From Flavobacterium sp. (GTDB lineage Bacteria; Bacteroidota; Bacteroidia; Flavobacteriales; Flavobacteriaceae): a DNA stretch of 64,000 nt. The stretch covers positions 1 to 64,000 of the forward strand of contig JASLED010000008.1 in the NCBI GenBank assembly GCA_030151255.1. The letters run 5' to 3'. The translations under genes and the position numbers were made by a program. Every line of letters starts with the position of its first letter. The first letter of the stretch is position 1. Shown in pieces: positions 34,550-42,770 of this stretch. Under the pieces are notes generated by a model. It saw nothing but the letters and a program-made list of their open reading frames with translations. It was not told the origin of the DNA and ran no database searches.

Positions 34550-35010
34550 TATGTAGATTTTAAATTGTTGGCTATTTTGTTACAAGCTTTATCTAAAAGT
34601 TGAAAAACATGCTCAAAACCATTGTCGCCACCATAATATGGATCTGGAACTTCTTGATTTTTTGTGGTTGAATCAACATTTAATATCAAGTTTACTTTTT
34701 GCTTATCTTCTTCTGATTTTGCAAGTTGAATTACATTATTGTAATTTGATTTATCCATTACGTAAATAAAATCAAATTCCTCAAAATCAGAGATTGTAAA
34801 CTGCCTTGCTCGTTGATTGGTTAAATCTATACCGTATTTTTTTGCTACAGCAATTGATCTTTTATCAGGTAATTCACCTGCGTGCCAAGCACCAGTTCCA
34901 GCAGAATCTACTAAAAATTCATTTTCAGAAAGTTTACTTTGCAAAATTCCTTCCGCAAGCGGCGATCTGCAAATGTTTCCTAAACAAACCATTAGTATTT
35001 TAGCTTTCAT
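34549..35010 (-). CDS. low-molecular-weight protein-tyrosine phosphatase
   Basis: A 153-residue LMW-PTP. The P-loop C9-L-G-N-I-C-R15-S is at the N-terminus ('ILMVCLGNICRSPLAEG') and the general-acid Asp is in 'EVPDPYYGGDNGFEHV' near 123. Such enzymes dephosphorylate tyrosine on proteins, often those controlling polysaccharide export, or arginine. The gene starts 2 bp after the dnaA stop, so it is probably co-transcribed with dnaA. Confidence 0.94.
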   Translation of the reverse strand: MKAKILMVCLGNICRSPLAEGILQSKLSENEFLVDSAGTGAWHAGELPDKRSIAVAKKYGIDLTNQRARQFTISDFEEFDFIYVMDKSNYNNVIQLAKSEEDKQKVNLILNVDSTTKNQEVPDPYYGGDNGFEHVFQLLDKACNKIANNLKST

Positions 35011-35012
35011 GC

Positions 35013-36449
35013 TTAAGAGAATTTTTGATTAATATCGTCAAAATATTTCTTAAACTCTTTATCTGTTTCAAGCAAGTTGTCAATTGTTTTACAAGCATGT
35101 AAAACGGTTGCATGATCTCTTTTTCCTATTTGAGAACCAATACTTGCTAATGAAGCTTTTGTGTATTTTTTGGCAAAGAACATTGCTAATTGTCTAGCTT
35201 GAACAATGTTTCTTTTACGTGTTTTTGATTTTAAAGTATCTACATCCATTTCGAAATAATCCGAAACCACTTTTTGGATAAAATCGATAGAAATTTCCTT
35301 TTGTGTATGTTTTACGAATTTTTCAATTACCTGACGTGCTAAATCGATAGTTACTTCTTGACGGTTGAATGATGATTGCGCAATTAATGAAATAATAGCA
35401 CCTTCTAATTCACGTACATTGGTAGTAACATGTTTGGCCATATATTCAATAATATTTTCAGGCATTGTTACTCCATCTCGGTAAAGAATATGTTTTACAA
35501 TTTTTACTCTTGTTTCAAAATCAGGAGTAGAAACTTCTGCTGATAATCCCCATTTGAAACGAGATAGTAAACGTTGTTCAATATCTTGCATATCAACAGG
35601 CGCTTTATCAGAAGTTAAAATAACCTGTTTTCCATTTTGATGTAAATGATTAAAAATATGGAAAAATACATCCTGCGTTCCAGATTTTCCGGATAAGAAT
35701 TGAATATCATCGACAATTAAAACATCTATTAATTGATAGAAATAAATAAAGTCGTTTCGTGTTTGCTTTCTTACCGAGTCAACATATTGTTGAGTGAAAA
35801 CTTCTGCAGAGATATAAAGAACTGTTTTTTCTGGATAAAGCTCTTTTATTTCTACACCAATAGCTTGTGCTAAGTGCGTTTTTCCTAATCCAACTCCACC
35901 GAAAATTAAAAGAGGGTTAAATGATGTTCCTCCTGGTTTTTTAGCAACAGCCATACCTGCAGAACGTGCAAGACGGTTTGCATCTCCTTCCAAAAAGTTA
36001 TCAAACGAATAATTAGAATTTAATTGAGATTCTATTTTTACGTTTCTAATTCCAGGAATAATAAAAGGATTTTTTAATTCAGGATTTTTATTCTGAATAG
36101 GCACATCTAGTTCCTGTGTTTTTACAGGACCTCTTTGTAAACTAGGTAACTGTTCTGTATAAGGTTGCTTATTACCTGATACATTTTCCATTTGAATCTT
36201 ATATAGTAATTTAGCATTACTACCCAAAGTTTTGTTTAATGCACTTTTAAGAATACTAACATAGTGTTCTTCTAACCATTCGTAGAAGAATTTACTCGGT
36301 ACTTGTATGATTAGGCCTTCTCCAGTTAATTCAATGGCTTTTATAGGCATAAACCAAGTCTTAAAAGCTTGTTCCCCTATATTGTCCTTAATGAATTCAA
36401 GACAAGCGTTCCATACAGACTGAGCTGTCATGTCTTTGTATTCTTGCAT
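35013..36449 (-). CDS. dnaA: chromosomal replication initiator protein DnaA
   Basis: A 478-residue DnaA with all four domains: I (1-85, 'SVWNACLEFIKDNIGEQAFKTWFMPIKAIEL'), a short linker II, AAA+ domain III with Walker A GGVGLGKT at about 184-191 and Walker B 'VLIVDDIQFLSGK', and DNA-binding domain IV with 'GKRDHATVLHACKTI'. It opens the origin. No DnaA-box cluster (TTATNCACA type) is visible in the 175-bp divergent gap or near the gene. An internal ATG at codon 7 is a possible alternative start. Confidence 0.97.
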   Translation of the reverse strand: MQEYKDMTAQSVWNACLEFIKDNIGEQAFKTWFMPIKAIELTGEGLIIQVPSKFFYEWLEEHYVSILKSALNKTLGSNAKLLYKIQMENVSGNKQPYTEQLPSLQRGPVKTQELDVPIQNKNPELKNPFIIPGIRNVKIESQLNSNYSFDNFLEGDANRLARSAGMAVAKKPGGTSFNPLLIFGGVGLGKTHLAQAIGVEIKELYPEKTVLYISAEVFTQQYVDSVRKQTRNDFIYFYQLIDVLIVDDIQFLSGKSGTQDVFFHIFNHLHQNGKQVILTSDKAPVDMQDIEQRLLSRFKWGLSAEVSTPDFETRVKIVKHILYRDGVTMPENIIEYMAKHVTTNVRELEGAIISLIAQSSFNRQEVTIDLARQVIEKFVKHTQKEISIDFIQKVVSDYFEMDVDTLKSKTRKRNIVQARQLAMFFAKKYTKASLASIGSQIGKRDHATVLHACKTIDNLLETDKEFKKYFDDINQKFS

Positions 36450-36624
36450 TTTTGGTTAGATTTTTTAAAAAACAGTTACTACTTTTGAATTGATTTCGGT
36501 GTCAATTGCAGGGGCAAATATGTGAACTATTTTCGTGATAAAAAAATGAATATGGCATTGTAATATTAAAAAAAAATGATTAAGTAGAATATAAAAGAAG
36601 ATATAAAATTCAAATTTTAGGAAG

Positions 36625-37029
36625 ATGAAATATTATGATTATAAAGTAAGAGTACGCTATGCTGAAACAGATCAGATGGGAGTAGTGTATCATGGTAATT
36701 ATGCGCAATACTTTGAGATTGGGAGAGTTGAGTGGTTGCGTAGTTTAGGAGTATCTTATAAGCAAATGGAAGAATTGGGTGTAATGCTTCCGGTGGTTTC
36801 TTTAACAATGAATTATAAACGACCTGCAAAGTATGATGAAGATTTAACAATACGTACAATTTTCAAAGAATGTAGCGGAGTGAAAATTGAGTTTGATTAC
36901 GAATTATATAATGAAAAAAACGAGTTATTAACAACTGCTTATTCAATGTTGGTTTTTGTTGATATGAAAACAGGTAAACCTATTTTGCCACCAGAATATA
37001 TTATAGAAAAATTAAAAGATATTTTGTAA
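36625..37029 (+). CDS. YbgC/4HBT family acyl-CoA thioesterase
   Basis: A 134-residue hotdog-fold protein. The 4HBT motif 'VRVRYAETDQMGVVYHGNYAQYFEIGRVEWLRSLG' contains the catalytic Asp (D in ETDQMG). It is close in length to YbgC, which hydrolyses short- or medium-chain acyl-CoA at the membrane. The gene is divergent from dnaA across 175 bp, an arrangement common in flavobacteria. No clear terminator follows. Confidence 0.92.
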   Translation: MKYYDYKVRVRYAETDQMGVVYHGNYAQYFEIGRVEWLRSLGVSYKQMEELGVMLPVVSLTMNYKRPAKYDEDLTIRTIFKECSGVKIEFDYELYNEKNELLTTAYSMLVFVDMKTGKPILPPEYIIEKLKDIL

Positions 37030-37196
37030 GAATTTAGTTTCAATAATTAATTTTTTATTCATGAAATAATTTAAAACCTATTTTGCGTATTTGTGAAATA
37101 GGTTTTAATGTTTGGATTTTTTTATCTTTAATACGTTTTTTAAATCCATTGAAAAAATGTTTCGAAAAACAGAAGTATTTTAGTAACAATCAAGTT

Positions 37197-37538
37197 ATGC
37201 GTCCAGAAGAAATTAATCAGCAGTTTAATGCTATTTTAGATAAGCATTTGGAAGAAATTGCAAGAGGGGAAACAGATGTTTTTTTACAAATTCATGATAT
37301 AGCTAATATGATGAATATTCATCCCATTCATTTAAGCAACACAATAAAAGACGTTACAGGAAAATCACCTTGTGATATATGCAATGCTAAAACAATAGAC
37401 TTTGCCAAGCAGCTTTTAAACAACAATGACATTACAATTGCAAGCGTGGCACGTAAACTAACATTTGATCCTACAAATTTCACAAAGTATTTTAAAAAGC
37501 ATACTGGCAAAACGCCTTCTGAGTATAGAAAGAAATAA
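37197..37538 (+). CDS. AraC-type helix-turn-helix protein, DNA-binding domain only
   Basis: A 113-residue protein from the ATG at 37197 (MRPEEINQQFNAILDKHLEE); the 38 upstream codons look like non-coding sequence. It consists almost only of the AraC domain: 'QIHDIANMMNIHPIHLSNTIKDVTGKSPCDI' (first HTH) and 'ITIASVARKLTFDPTNFTKYFKKHTGKTPSEYRKK' (second HTH). No sensory domain is present. It may control the short-chain dehydrogenase 88 bp downstream. A co-transcribed or separately promoted start of that gene is possible. Confidence 0.85.
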   Translation: MRPEEINQQFNAILDKHLEEIARGETDVFLQIHDIANMMNIHPIHLSNTIKDVTGKSPCDICNAKTIDFAKQLLNNNDITIASVARKLTFDPTNFTKYFKKHTGKTPSEYRKK

Positions 37539-37597
37539 TTTCGTATTTGTATAAAAAATTCTGAAACCTTCACCATAGTTTAATAATGTAGGTAATG

Positions 37598-37605
37598 TAA
37601 TTTTG
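37598..37605 (+). promoter_or_regulatory. putative -7 box (TAATTTTG) for the SDR gene
   Basis: Exact TAnnTTTG match 22 bp before the ATG at 37627; no -33 TTG at the standard distance, as may be expected if an activator is needed. Confidence 0.35.
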
Positions 37606-37626
37606 TATTGTTAAACATTGAAATAA

Positions 37627-38367
37627 ATGAAAGAATTACAAAATAAAACAGCTATAGTTACTGGATCTTCTAGAGGATTAGGTAAAAAGACAGCAATAGA
37701 ATTGTCAAAAAAAGGAATTAATGTTGTTATTAATTATAATTCAAATCAACAAGAAGCAAATCAAGTAGTTCAAGAAATTACTGAATTTGGAGGTTCTGCC
37801 GTTGCTATAAAAGCAAACGTAAGCAACAGCAAAGAAGTTGATTTTCTTTTTCAAGAAACAATTAAGTGTTTCGGAAAAGTAGATATTGTTGTCAATAATG
37901 CCGGAATTATGATTACTAAATTGTTAAAGGATTTTACAGAAGAAGAATTTGATAAACAGTTTTCTATCAATGTGAAAAGCGTTTTTTTAATGATGCAAAA
38001 ATCGTCTGAAATACTTGAAGTAAATGGTAGAATTATTAATATTTCTAGTTCAACATCAAAATTAATGATGCCAACTTATGCAATATATTCTGCAACAAAA
38101 GTAGCTGTAGAACAAATGACAAAGGTATTTGCAAAGGAAATAGGAGATAAGGGAATTACTGTTAATTCAATTCTTCCTGGACCAATAAGCACAGCATTGT
38201 TTTTAGAAGGAAAAACACCAGATATGATAAATAAAATAGCAAGTTTTTCAGCATTTAATAGAATTGGAAATGTAGAAGACATCATTCCTATAATTTTATT
38301 TTTGAGTAGCGAAGAATCACAATGGATTACAGGGCAAAGTATAGGTGTTAATGGAGGAATGATATAA
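37627..38367 (+). CDS. short-chain dehydrogenase/reductase (FabG-like)
   Basis: A 246-residue classical SDR. Cofactor motif 'TGSSRGLGKKTA' (T-G-x3-G-x-G) at 12-23, 'VNNAGIMI' near 88, catalytic Ser in 'INISSST' and Y-x-x-x-K in 'YAIYSATKVAVEQM'. The C-terminus 'ITGQSIGVNGGMI' is family-typical. NADPH preference is suggested by Arg after the first glycine motif. Substrate unknown. Location next to a stand-alone AraC protein suggests inducible expression. Confidence 0.92.
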   Translation: MKELQNKTAIVTGSSRGLGKKTAIELSKKGINVVINYNSNQQEANQVVQEITEFGGSAVAIKANVSNSKEVDFLFQETIKCFGKVDIVVNNAGIMITKLLKDFTEEEFDKQFSINVKSVFLMMQKSSEILEVNGRIINISSSTSKLMMPTYAIYSATKVAVEQMTKVFAKEIGDKGITVNSILPGPISTALFLEGKTPDMINKIASFSAFNRIGNVEDIIPIILFLSSEESQWITGQSIGVNGGMI

Positions 38368-38429
38368 TAGAAAAATTTTGGAAGTAATCAGAAATAGAAT
38401 TTTAAAGTAAACTTTAGCTTTCTATTAGG

Positions 38430-38459
38430 TTGAATTTTAATCTTTAAGCCTTAATTTTG
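38430..38459 (+). promoter_or_regulatory. putative promoter of the LytS-type kinase gene
   Basis: TTG 38430-38432, 19-bp spacer, TAATTTTG 38452-38459. Both elements at standard spacing; predicted start near 38466, 15 nt before the ATG at 38481. Confidence 0.55.
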
Positions 38460-38480
38460 CACTCTTTTAAGATTGTGTTT

Positions 38481-40025
38481 ATGGCTTCTAGGTTACTTTC
38501 TCGTAAAACTGTTTTTAGTATAGCTATTGCCATTGTAAGTATCACTTCAATTGCTGTTTTATTTTTAAGTTTATCGATAAATAGCAGCTATGAAGCAACT
38601 TATCAAGACATTATAAAGAAAAGTTATAATCACCGAAAAAATGCTTTAGAAGAAGAGTTTAAAATGATTGATAATCATTTGACAATGCTTACCGATGTGG
38701 CGAAATTAACCAAAATTGAGCAGCTAAAAATAAAATACGAATTGCTAAACGAAGTACAAAACTACAACAACATTCCGAGTTATAATTGGTATCTTGTTGT
38801 AGATTCTACTTCAAATATTTTAGAGCATAATTTAGCTTCAAATGCTCTTCTTTCTTTGAATGAATCTTTTATTCAAAATATTATTCACAATCAAAAAACA
38901 ACCAATATTAATAACTTTATTCGGTTTAATGATAATTTATATTGGATATGCTGGAACAGTGTAAATAAAAATAAGAAGAGAATAGTTACAGGTTTTATTT
39001 TCGATCTAAATGAATTGCATACACATCTTACCAATATCGATATAACAACTCCAAATTACGCTTATATTTTTGCACAAGATGGCACGTGTATTTATCACCC
39101 AGAAATTGATTTAATTGGGCAGAATATTTTTCAGGTTTCTTCAACCAAAAAAAACGATACCATAACATATAAAAATAACAACCAAGAAGCTAAAGTGGTT
39201 CTTTCAGAGTTTTTACAATTAGAAGTATATCGATTTTTTACAGCGTTTGATTCTGCCAATTTTAAAGGATATATAAGCATCAATTTTCCAAAAGTAAATG
39301 TTGACGATAATTTAATTCCTTTAAAAAGAAATACTTACTTAATTTTCTTGAGTTCGATTTTTATTATTTTGTTGTTGTTGTACTTTTTTAATTTAGAAAG
39401 AAAGCGCGCTTACAAAGCGAAAGAACAATTGGCAGTAGAAAATGAAAAAATGAATAAAGAAAAAGCGCTAATGCAATTGCAACAACTAAAGAATCAAATT
39501 AATCCACACTTTTTATTCAACTCGTTAAATTCGCTGTATATGCTAATTACACTTAACAGCACTTTAGCCCAGAAGTTTACTTTAGATTTAAGTAATACTT
39601 ATCGTTATTTAATTCATTCGCCAAGTAGTAATTTAGTTGATTTAGACCAAGAATTAAAATTCATCGAACAATATATTGCTTTACAGCGCATTCGATTTCC
39701 AAAAGAACTTCATTTTGAATTGCTTGACAAACGCCAGCAAATTACAAAAGTTAAAATTCCTTATTTAGCAATGCAAATTGCAATAGAAAATGCAATGAAA
39801 CACAATATAGCAACCTTAGATGCGCCACTTTTATTACAAGTAACGCTTACAGACGAATGTGTTACAATTGTAAATAATATTCAGTTAAAAGAACAAAAAG
39901 AAGAAAGTGAGGGTTTTGGTTTGCTGTATATAGCTTCTATTTATGACTTTTATCAAGTAAAAACATTTCAAGCTTTAGCCAAAAACGAAACTTTTACATG
40001 TGTTTTTCCATTCATAAACTGTTAA
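38481..40025 (+). CDS. LytS-type sensor histidine kinase with extracytoplasmic Cache-like domain
   Basis: A 514-residue kinase from the ATG at 38481 (MASRLLSRKTVFSIAIAIVS); a TTG eight codons earlier lies inside the promoter. A helix at about 11-33, a periplasmic domain (34-285) with the Cache-type stretch 'YIFAQDGTCIYHPEIDLIGQNIF', a second helix (about 290-310), then the HisKA_7 type core with phospho-acceptor H343 in 'KNQINPHFLFNSLNSLYML' and an ATPase domain ('AMQIAIENAMKHN', 'GFGLLYIASIYDFY'). Its probable partner is the LytTR regulator at 47580, on the far side of the peptidase/SusCD genes. Confidence 0.9.
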   Translation: MASRLLSRKTVFSIAIAIVSITSIAVLFLSLSINSSYEATYQDIIKKSYNHRKNALEEEFKMIDNHLTMLTDVAKLTKIEQLKIKYELLNEVQNYNNIPSYNWYLVVDSTSNILEHNLASNALLSLNESFIQNIIHNQKTTNINNFIRFNDNLYWICWNSVNKNKKRIVTGFIFDLNELHTHLTNIDITTPNYAYIFAQDGTCIYHPEIDLIGQNIFQVSSTKKNDTITYKNNNQEAKVVLSEFLQLEVYRFFTAFDSANFKGYISINFPKVNVDDNLIPLKRNTYLIFLSSIFIILLLLYFFNLERKRAYKAKEQLAVENEKMNKEKALMQLQQLKNQINPHFLFNSLNSLYMLITLNSTLAQKFTLDLSNTYRYLIHSPSSNLVDLDQELKFIEQYIALQRIRFPKELHFELLDKRQQITKVKIPYLAMQIAIENAMKHNIATLDAPLLLQVTLTDECVTIVNNIQLKEQKEESEGFGLLYIASIYDFYQVKTFQALAKNETFTCVFPFINC

Positions 40026-40026
40026 A

Positions 40027-40062
40027 ATATCCACTCATTCCCGAAATATATCCATTCACTCC
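40027..40062 (+). promoter_or_regulatory. candidate LytTR operator: two 15-bp direct repeats, 21 bp apart
   Basis: atatccactcattcc (40027-40041) and atatccattcactcc (40048-40062) agree at 13 of 15 bases with a 21-bp period, i.e. two helical turns. Each contains a 9-mer (TCCACTCAT, TCCATTCAC) matching 7 of 9 positions of the broad LytTR consensus [TA][AC][CA]GTTN[AG][TG]. They start one base after the kinase stop, 69-104 bp before the peptidase ATG. Binding by the local regulator is inferred. Confidence 0.45.
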
Positions 40063-40130
40063 AAAAAATTTTAAGTTTAAAAGTAACTCCTTTAGTTTTA
40101 TCCCATACTTAACGTAAACTTAACATTGTA

Positions 40131-42749
40131 ATGAATCGAAACACGGTTAAACTAAGTATCGGTACTTTAGTATTAATTGGCTGTTTATCACAAATGCCAA
40201 CAGGTATTTTATACGCTAAAGAGAAGAAAACCGAAAAACAATCCGGAAAAGGAAAAGAGAAGGAGAAAGAAAACGAGACACAAAAAGACTCAACAACCAC
40301 AAAAAAGAATAATTATGCCGACTTGATAAAAAAAGGTACTTATTCTAAAGGCCTTTTTAATGTTATTCAGGTAAAAACAGATGTCTATTTTGAAATTCCA
40401 GATAGTTTATTTAACCGTCAGTTTTTGCTGGTAAACAAGCTTTCGCAAGTGCCTTTAGAAATTAATGATGCTGGTGCAAATAAAGGAATGAATTATGAAA
40501 ATAAATTAATCACTTTTCATAAAGATACTCTTGCCAATAAAATTTGGGTGAAAACAGAAACATCAAGAGTTTCATCTCCAAAAGACGATGCAATAACAAG
40601 ATCGGTAACCGATAATTTTATAGAATCTGTTTTAGAGGTTTTTGATATTGAAGCACAAAATCCAGATTCTACAGCAACAGTTATTAAAGTAAATAAAGTT
40701 TTTGACGGAAATCAGAAAAGCTTTAATGATGTTTTATCAGGTTTGAGTTTACCAACGTCTATTAAAACCAATTTATCCTATATAGAAGGTGTAAAAACCT
40801 TTCCAGAAAATATTGTGGTAAAATCTTTAATGACAACCAGTGTAAACGAAGGTACAGGAGATGTGCCAGTTTCTATGGGTGTTACAACTAATATTGTGCT
40901 TTTATCAAAAGAACCAATGCAACCGCGTATTGCAGATAAACGAATTGGTTATTTTACACAAAAACATTGGCATTTTAGTGACGCTCAACACAAAATGGAA
41001 GAAAAAGAATTTATTACCAAATGGAATATTGAGCCAAAAGACGATGAAATTGAAAAATACCTAAAAGGAGAATTAGTAGAGCCTAAAAAACCAATTGTGT
41101 ATTACATCGATCCTGCAACTCCGCCACAATGGAGAGAAAAAATAAAAGCAGGTGTACAAGATTGGCAAATTGCATTTGAGCAAGCAGGGTTTAAAAATGC
41201 AATTATAGCAAAAGAACCTTCAGAAGATGATAAAGATTTTGATATTGACGACGTACGTTACTCTGTAATTACCTATGCAGCATCGCCAAAGTCAAACGCA
41301 ATGGGTCCATCAGTGATCGATCCTCGAAGCGGAGAAATTATTGAATCAGATATTATTTGGTGGCACAACGTAATGACTTCCGTACATAGCTGGATGCGTA
41401 TCCAAACAGGACCGATTGATGAAAAAGCTCGAGCAAATAAATTTACAGATGATTACATGGGAGATGCTATTCGTTTTATTTCTTCGCACGAAGTAGGACA
41501 TACCTTTGGGTTAAAGCACAACATGGGAGCTTCTTTTGCTTTTCCGGTAGATTCGCTTCGATCAAAAACGTTTACTGATAAAATGGGAGGAACAGCTCCT
41601 TCTATTATGGATTATGCTCGTTATAATTATGTAGCACAACCAGAAGATCATGTTACAGCCATTACTCCTCAAATAGGATTATATGATAAATACGCAATTG
41701 AGTGGGGATATAGATGGTATTCAACAAAAGAAGAAGAGCAAAAAGCACTTCGACAAATGATAGAAAAACATCAAGATGATCCAATGTATTTTTATGGCGA
41801 ACAACAAAGCTCATTAAATATTATAGATCCAAGATCGCAGTCAGAAGATCTAGGAGATGATGCAATGAAAGCGAGTGAATACGGATTAAAAAATTTAAAA
41901 ATAGTAGTTGATAATATCATTTCGTGGACCTACGGCGAAGGAGAAGATTATTACGAAGCTGGAAAATTGTATATGGGAGCTATGGGCCAGTGGCAAATGT
42001 ACAATCAGCATGTTTTAGCAAATATTGGAGGAGTGTATTTAGATCATGCTGTATTCGGAAACAACAAAAAAGCATATCAGCCAGTGCCTTACAATACACA
42101 AAAAAGAGCGGTAGAATATTTGAAAAATAATGTTTTAACTATTCCAAATTGGTTGTTTTTTACTGCAATAAATGATAAAACGTATAGTTTAAAAGATTCT
42201 CCTGTTGGTCCATACGAATATTCTCCCTATTCAATGGCAAGAGAATTACAGTATTCTGCTATTTATCATGTGTTAACCGACGAACGTTTATTGCGTTTGT
42301 TGGAAAGCGAAGCACAGCAAGTACAAACAAATGGCGAAAAAGTTTTTACTATTCAAGAATTGTTTGACGAGTTGAGAGGTAAAATTTTTGCTCCAACCAA
42401 AAAAGGAAAATCACTTTCTATTTTAGAAAGAATGACACAAAAAAACTATGTAGATGCTTTGATTATTGATGTAAACAAGTTGTTTGAAAAAACGAGTAAA
42501 AAAACATTAACAATGGAGCAAACATTGCAATTACCTACTTTGTGTAGAGTGTCATTAAACGATTATCAAGCGCGAAATATTCATTATACAGTAATGAAAC
42601 GCGTTTCGGAAGTTACAAGTTATAAGAAAGGAGAATTATTTGCCGTTCAGAAGCTTGTAAGCAAAAAAGCAAAATCTGGCGATGCAGCAACACAAGCACA
42701 TTATGCCGATTTAATCAATAGAATTAATCAAGCTTTGGGTACAAACTAA
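40131..42749 (+). CDS. exported zinc metallopeptidase, DUF5117/DUF5118-type
   Basis: An 872-residue exported protein. The hydrophobic N-terminus has a lipobox-like 'LIGC' (Cys 18) and, alternatively, a cleavage site after 'ILYA'. A Lys/Glu-rich spacer (about 29-55) follows, then a DUF5118/5117-like region and a catalytic domain with H453-E-V-G-H457-T-F-G-L-K-H463 and a Met-turn ('PSIMDYARYN'), as in metzincins. It should cut proteins or peptides in the periplasm or on the surface. SusC and SusD follow directly, suggesting that the cleaved products are imported by this pair. Confidence 0.9.
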   Translation: MNRNTVKLSIGTLVLIGCLSQMPTGILYAKEKKTEKQSGKGKEKEKENETQKDSTTTKKNNYADLIKKGTYSKGLFNVIQVKTDVYFEIPDSLFNRQFLLVNKLSQVPLEINDAGANKGMNYENKLITFHKDTLANKIWVKTETSRVSSPKDDAITRSVTDNFIESVLEVFDIEAQNPDSTATVIKVNKVFDGNQKSFNDVLSGLSLPTSIKTNLSYIEGVKTFPENIVVKSLMTTSVNEGTGDVPVSMGVTTNIVLLSKEPMQPRIADKRIGYFTQKHWHFSDAQHKMEEKEFITKWNIEPKDDEIEKYLKGELVEPKKPIVYYIDPATPPQWREKIKAGVQDWQIAFEQAGFKNAIIAKEPSEDDKDFDIDDVRYSVITYAASPKSNAMGPSVIDPRSGEIIESDIIWWHNVMTSVHSWMRIQTGPIDEKARANKFTDDYMGDAIRFISSHEVGHTFGLKHNMGASFAFPVDSLRSKTFTDKMGGTAPSIMDYARYNYVAQPEDHVTAITPQIGLYDKYAIEWGYRWYSTKEEEQKALRQMIEKHQDDPMYFYGEQQSSLNIIDPRSQSEDLGDDAMKASEYGLKNLKIVVDNIISWTYGEGEDYYEAGKLYMGAMGQWQMYNQHVLANIGGVYLDHAVFGNNKKAYQPVPYNTQKRAVEYLKNNVLTIPNWLFFTAINDKTYSLKDSPVGPYEYSPYSMARELQYSAIYHVLTDERLLRLLESEAQQVQTNGEKVFTIQELFDELRGKIFAPTKKGKSLSILERMTQKNYVDALIIDVNKLFEKTSKKTLTMEQTLQLPTLCRVSLNDYQARNIHYTVMKRVSEVTSYKKGELFAVQKLVSKKAKSGDAATQAHYADLINRINQALGTN

Positions 42750-42770
42750 CATGTTACTTATTTTAATATA

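Noticed and set aside
36450..36624. Possible oriC between dnaA and the thioesterase gene
   Set aside because: Only 175 bp long, with no recognisable DnaA boxes or iteron clusters on either strand.
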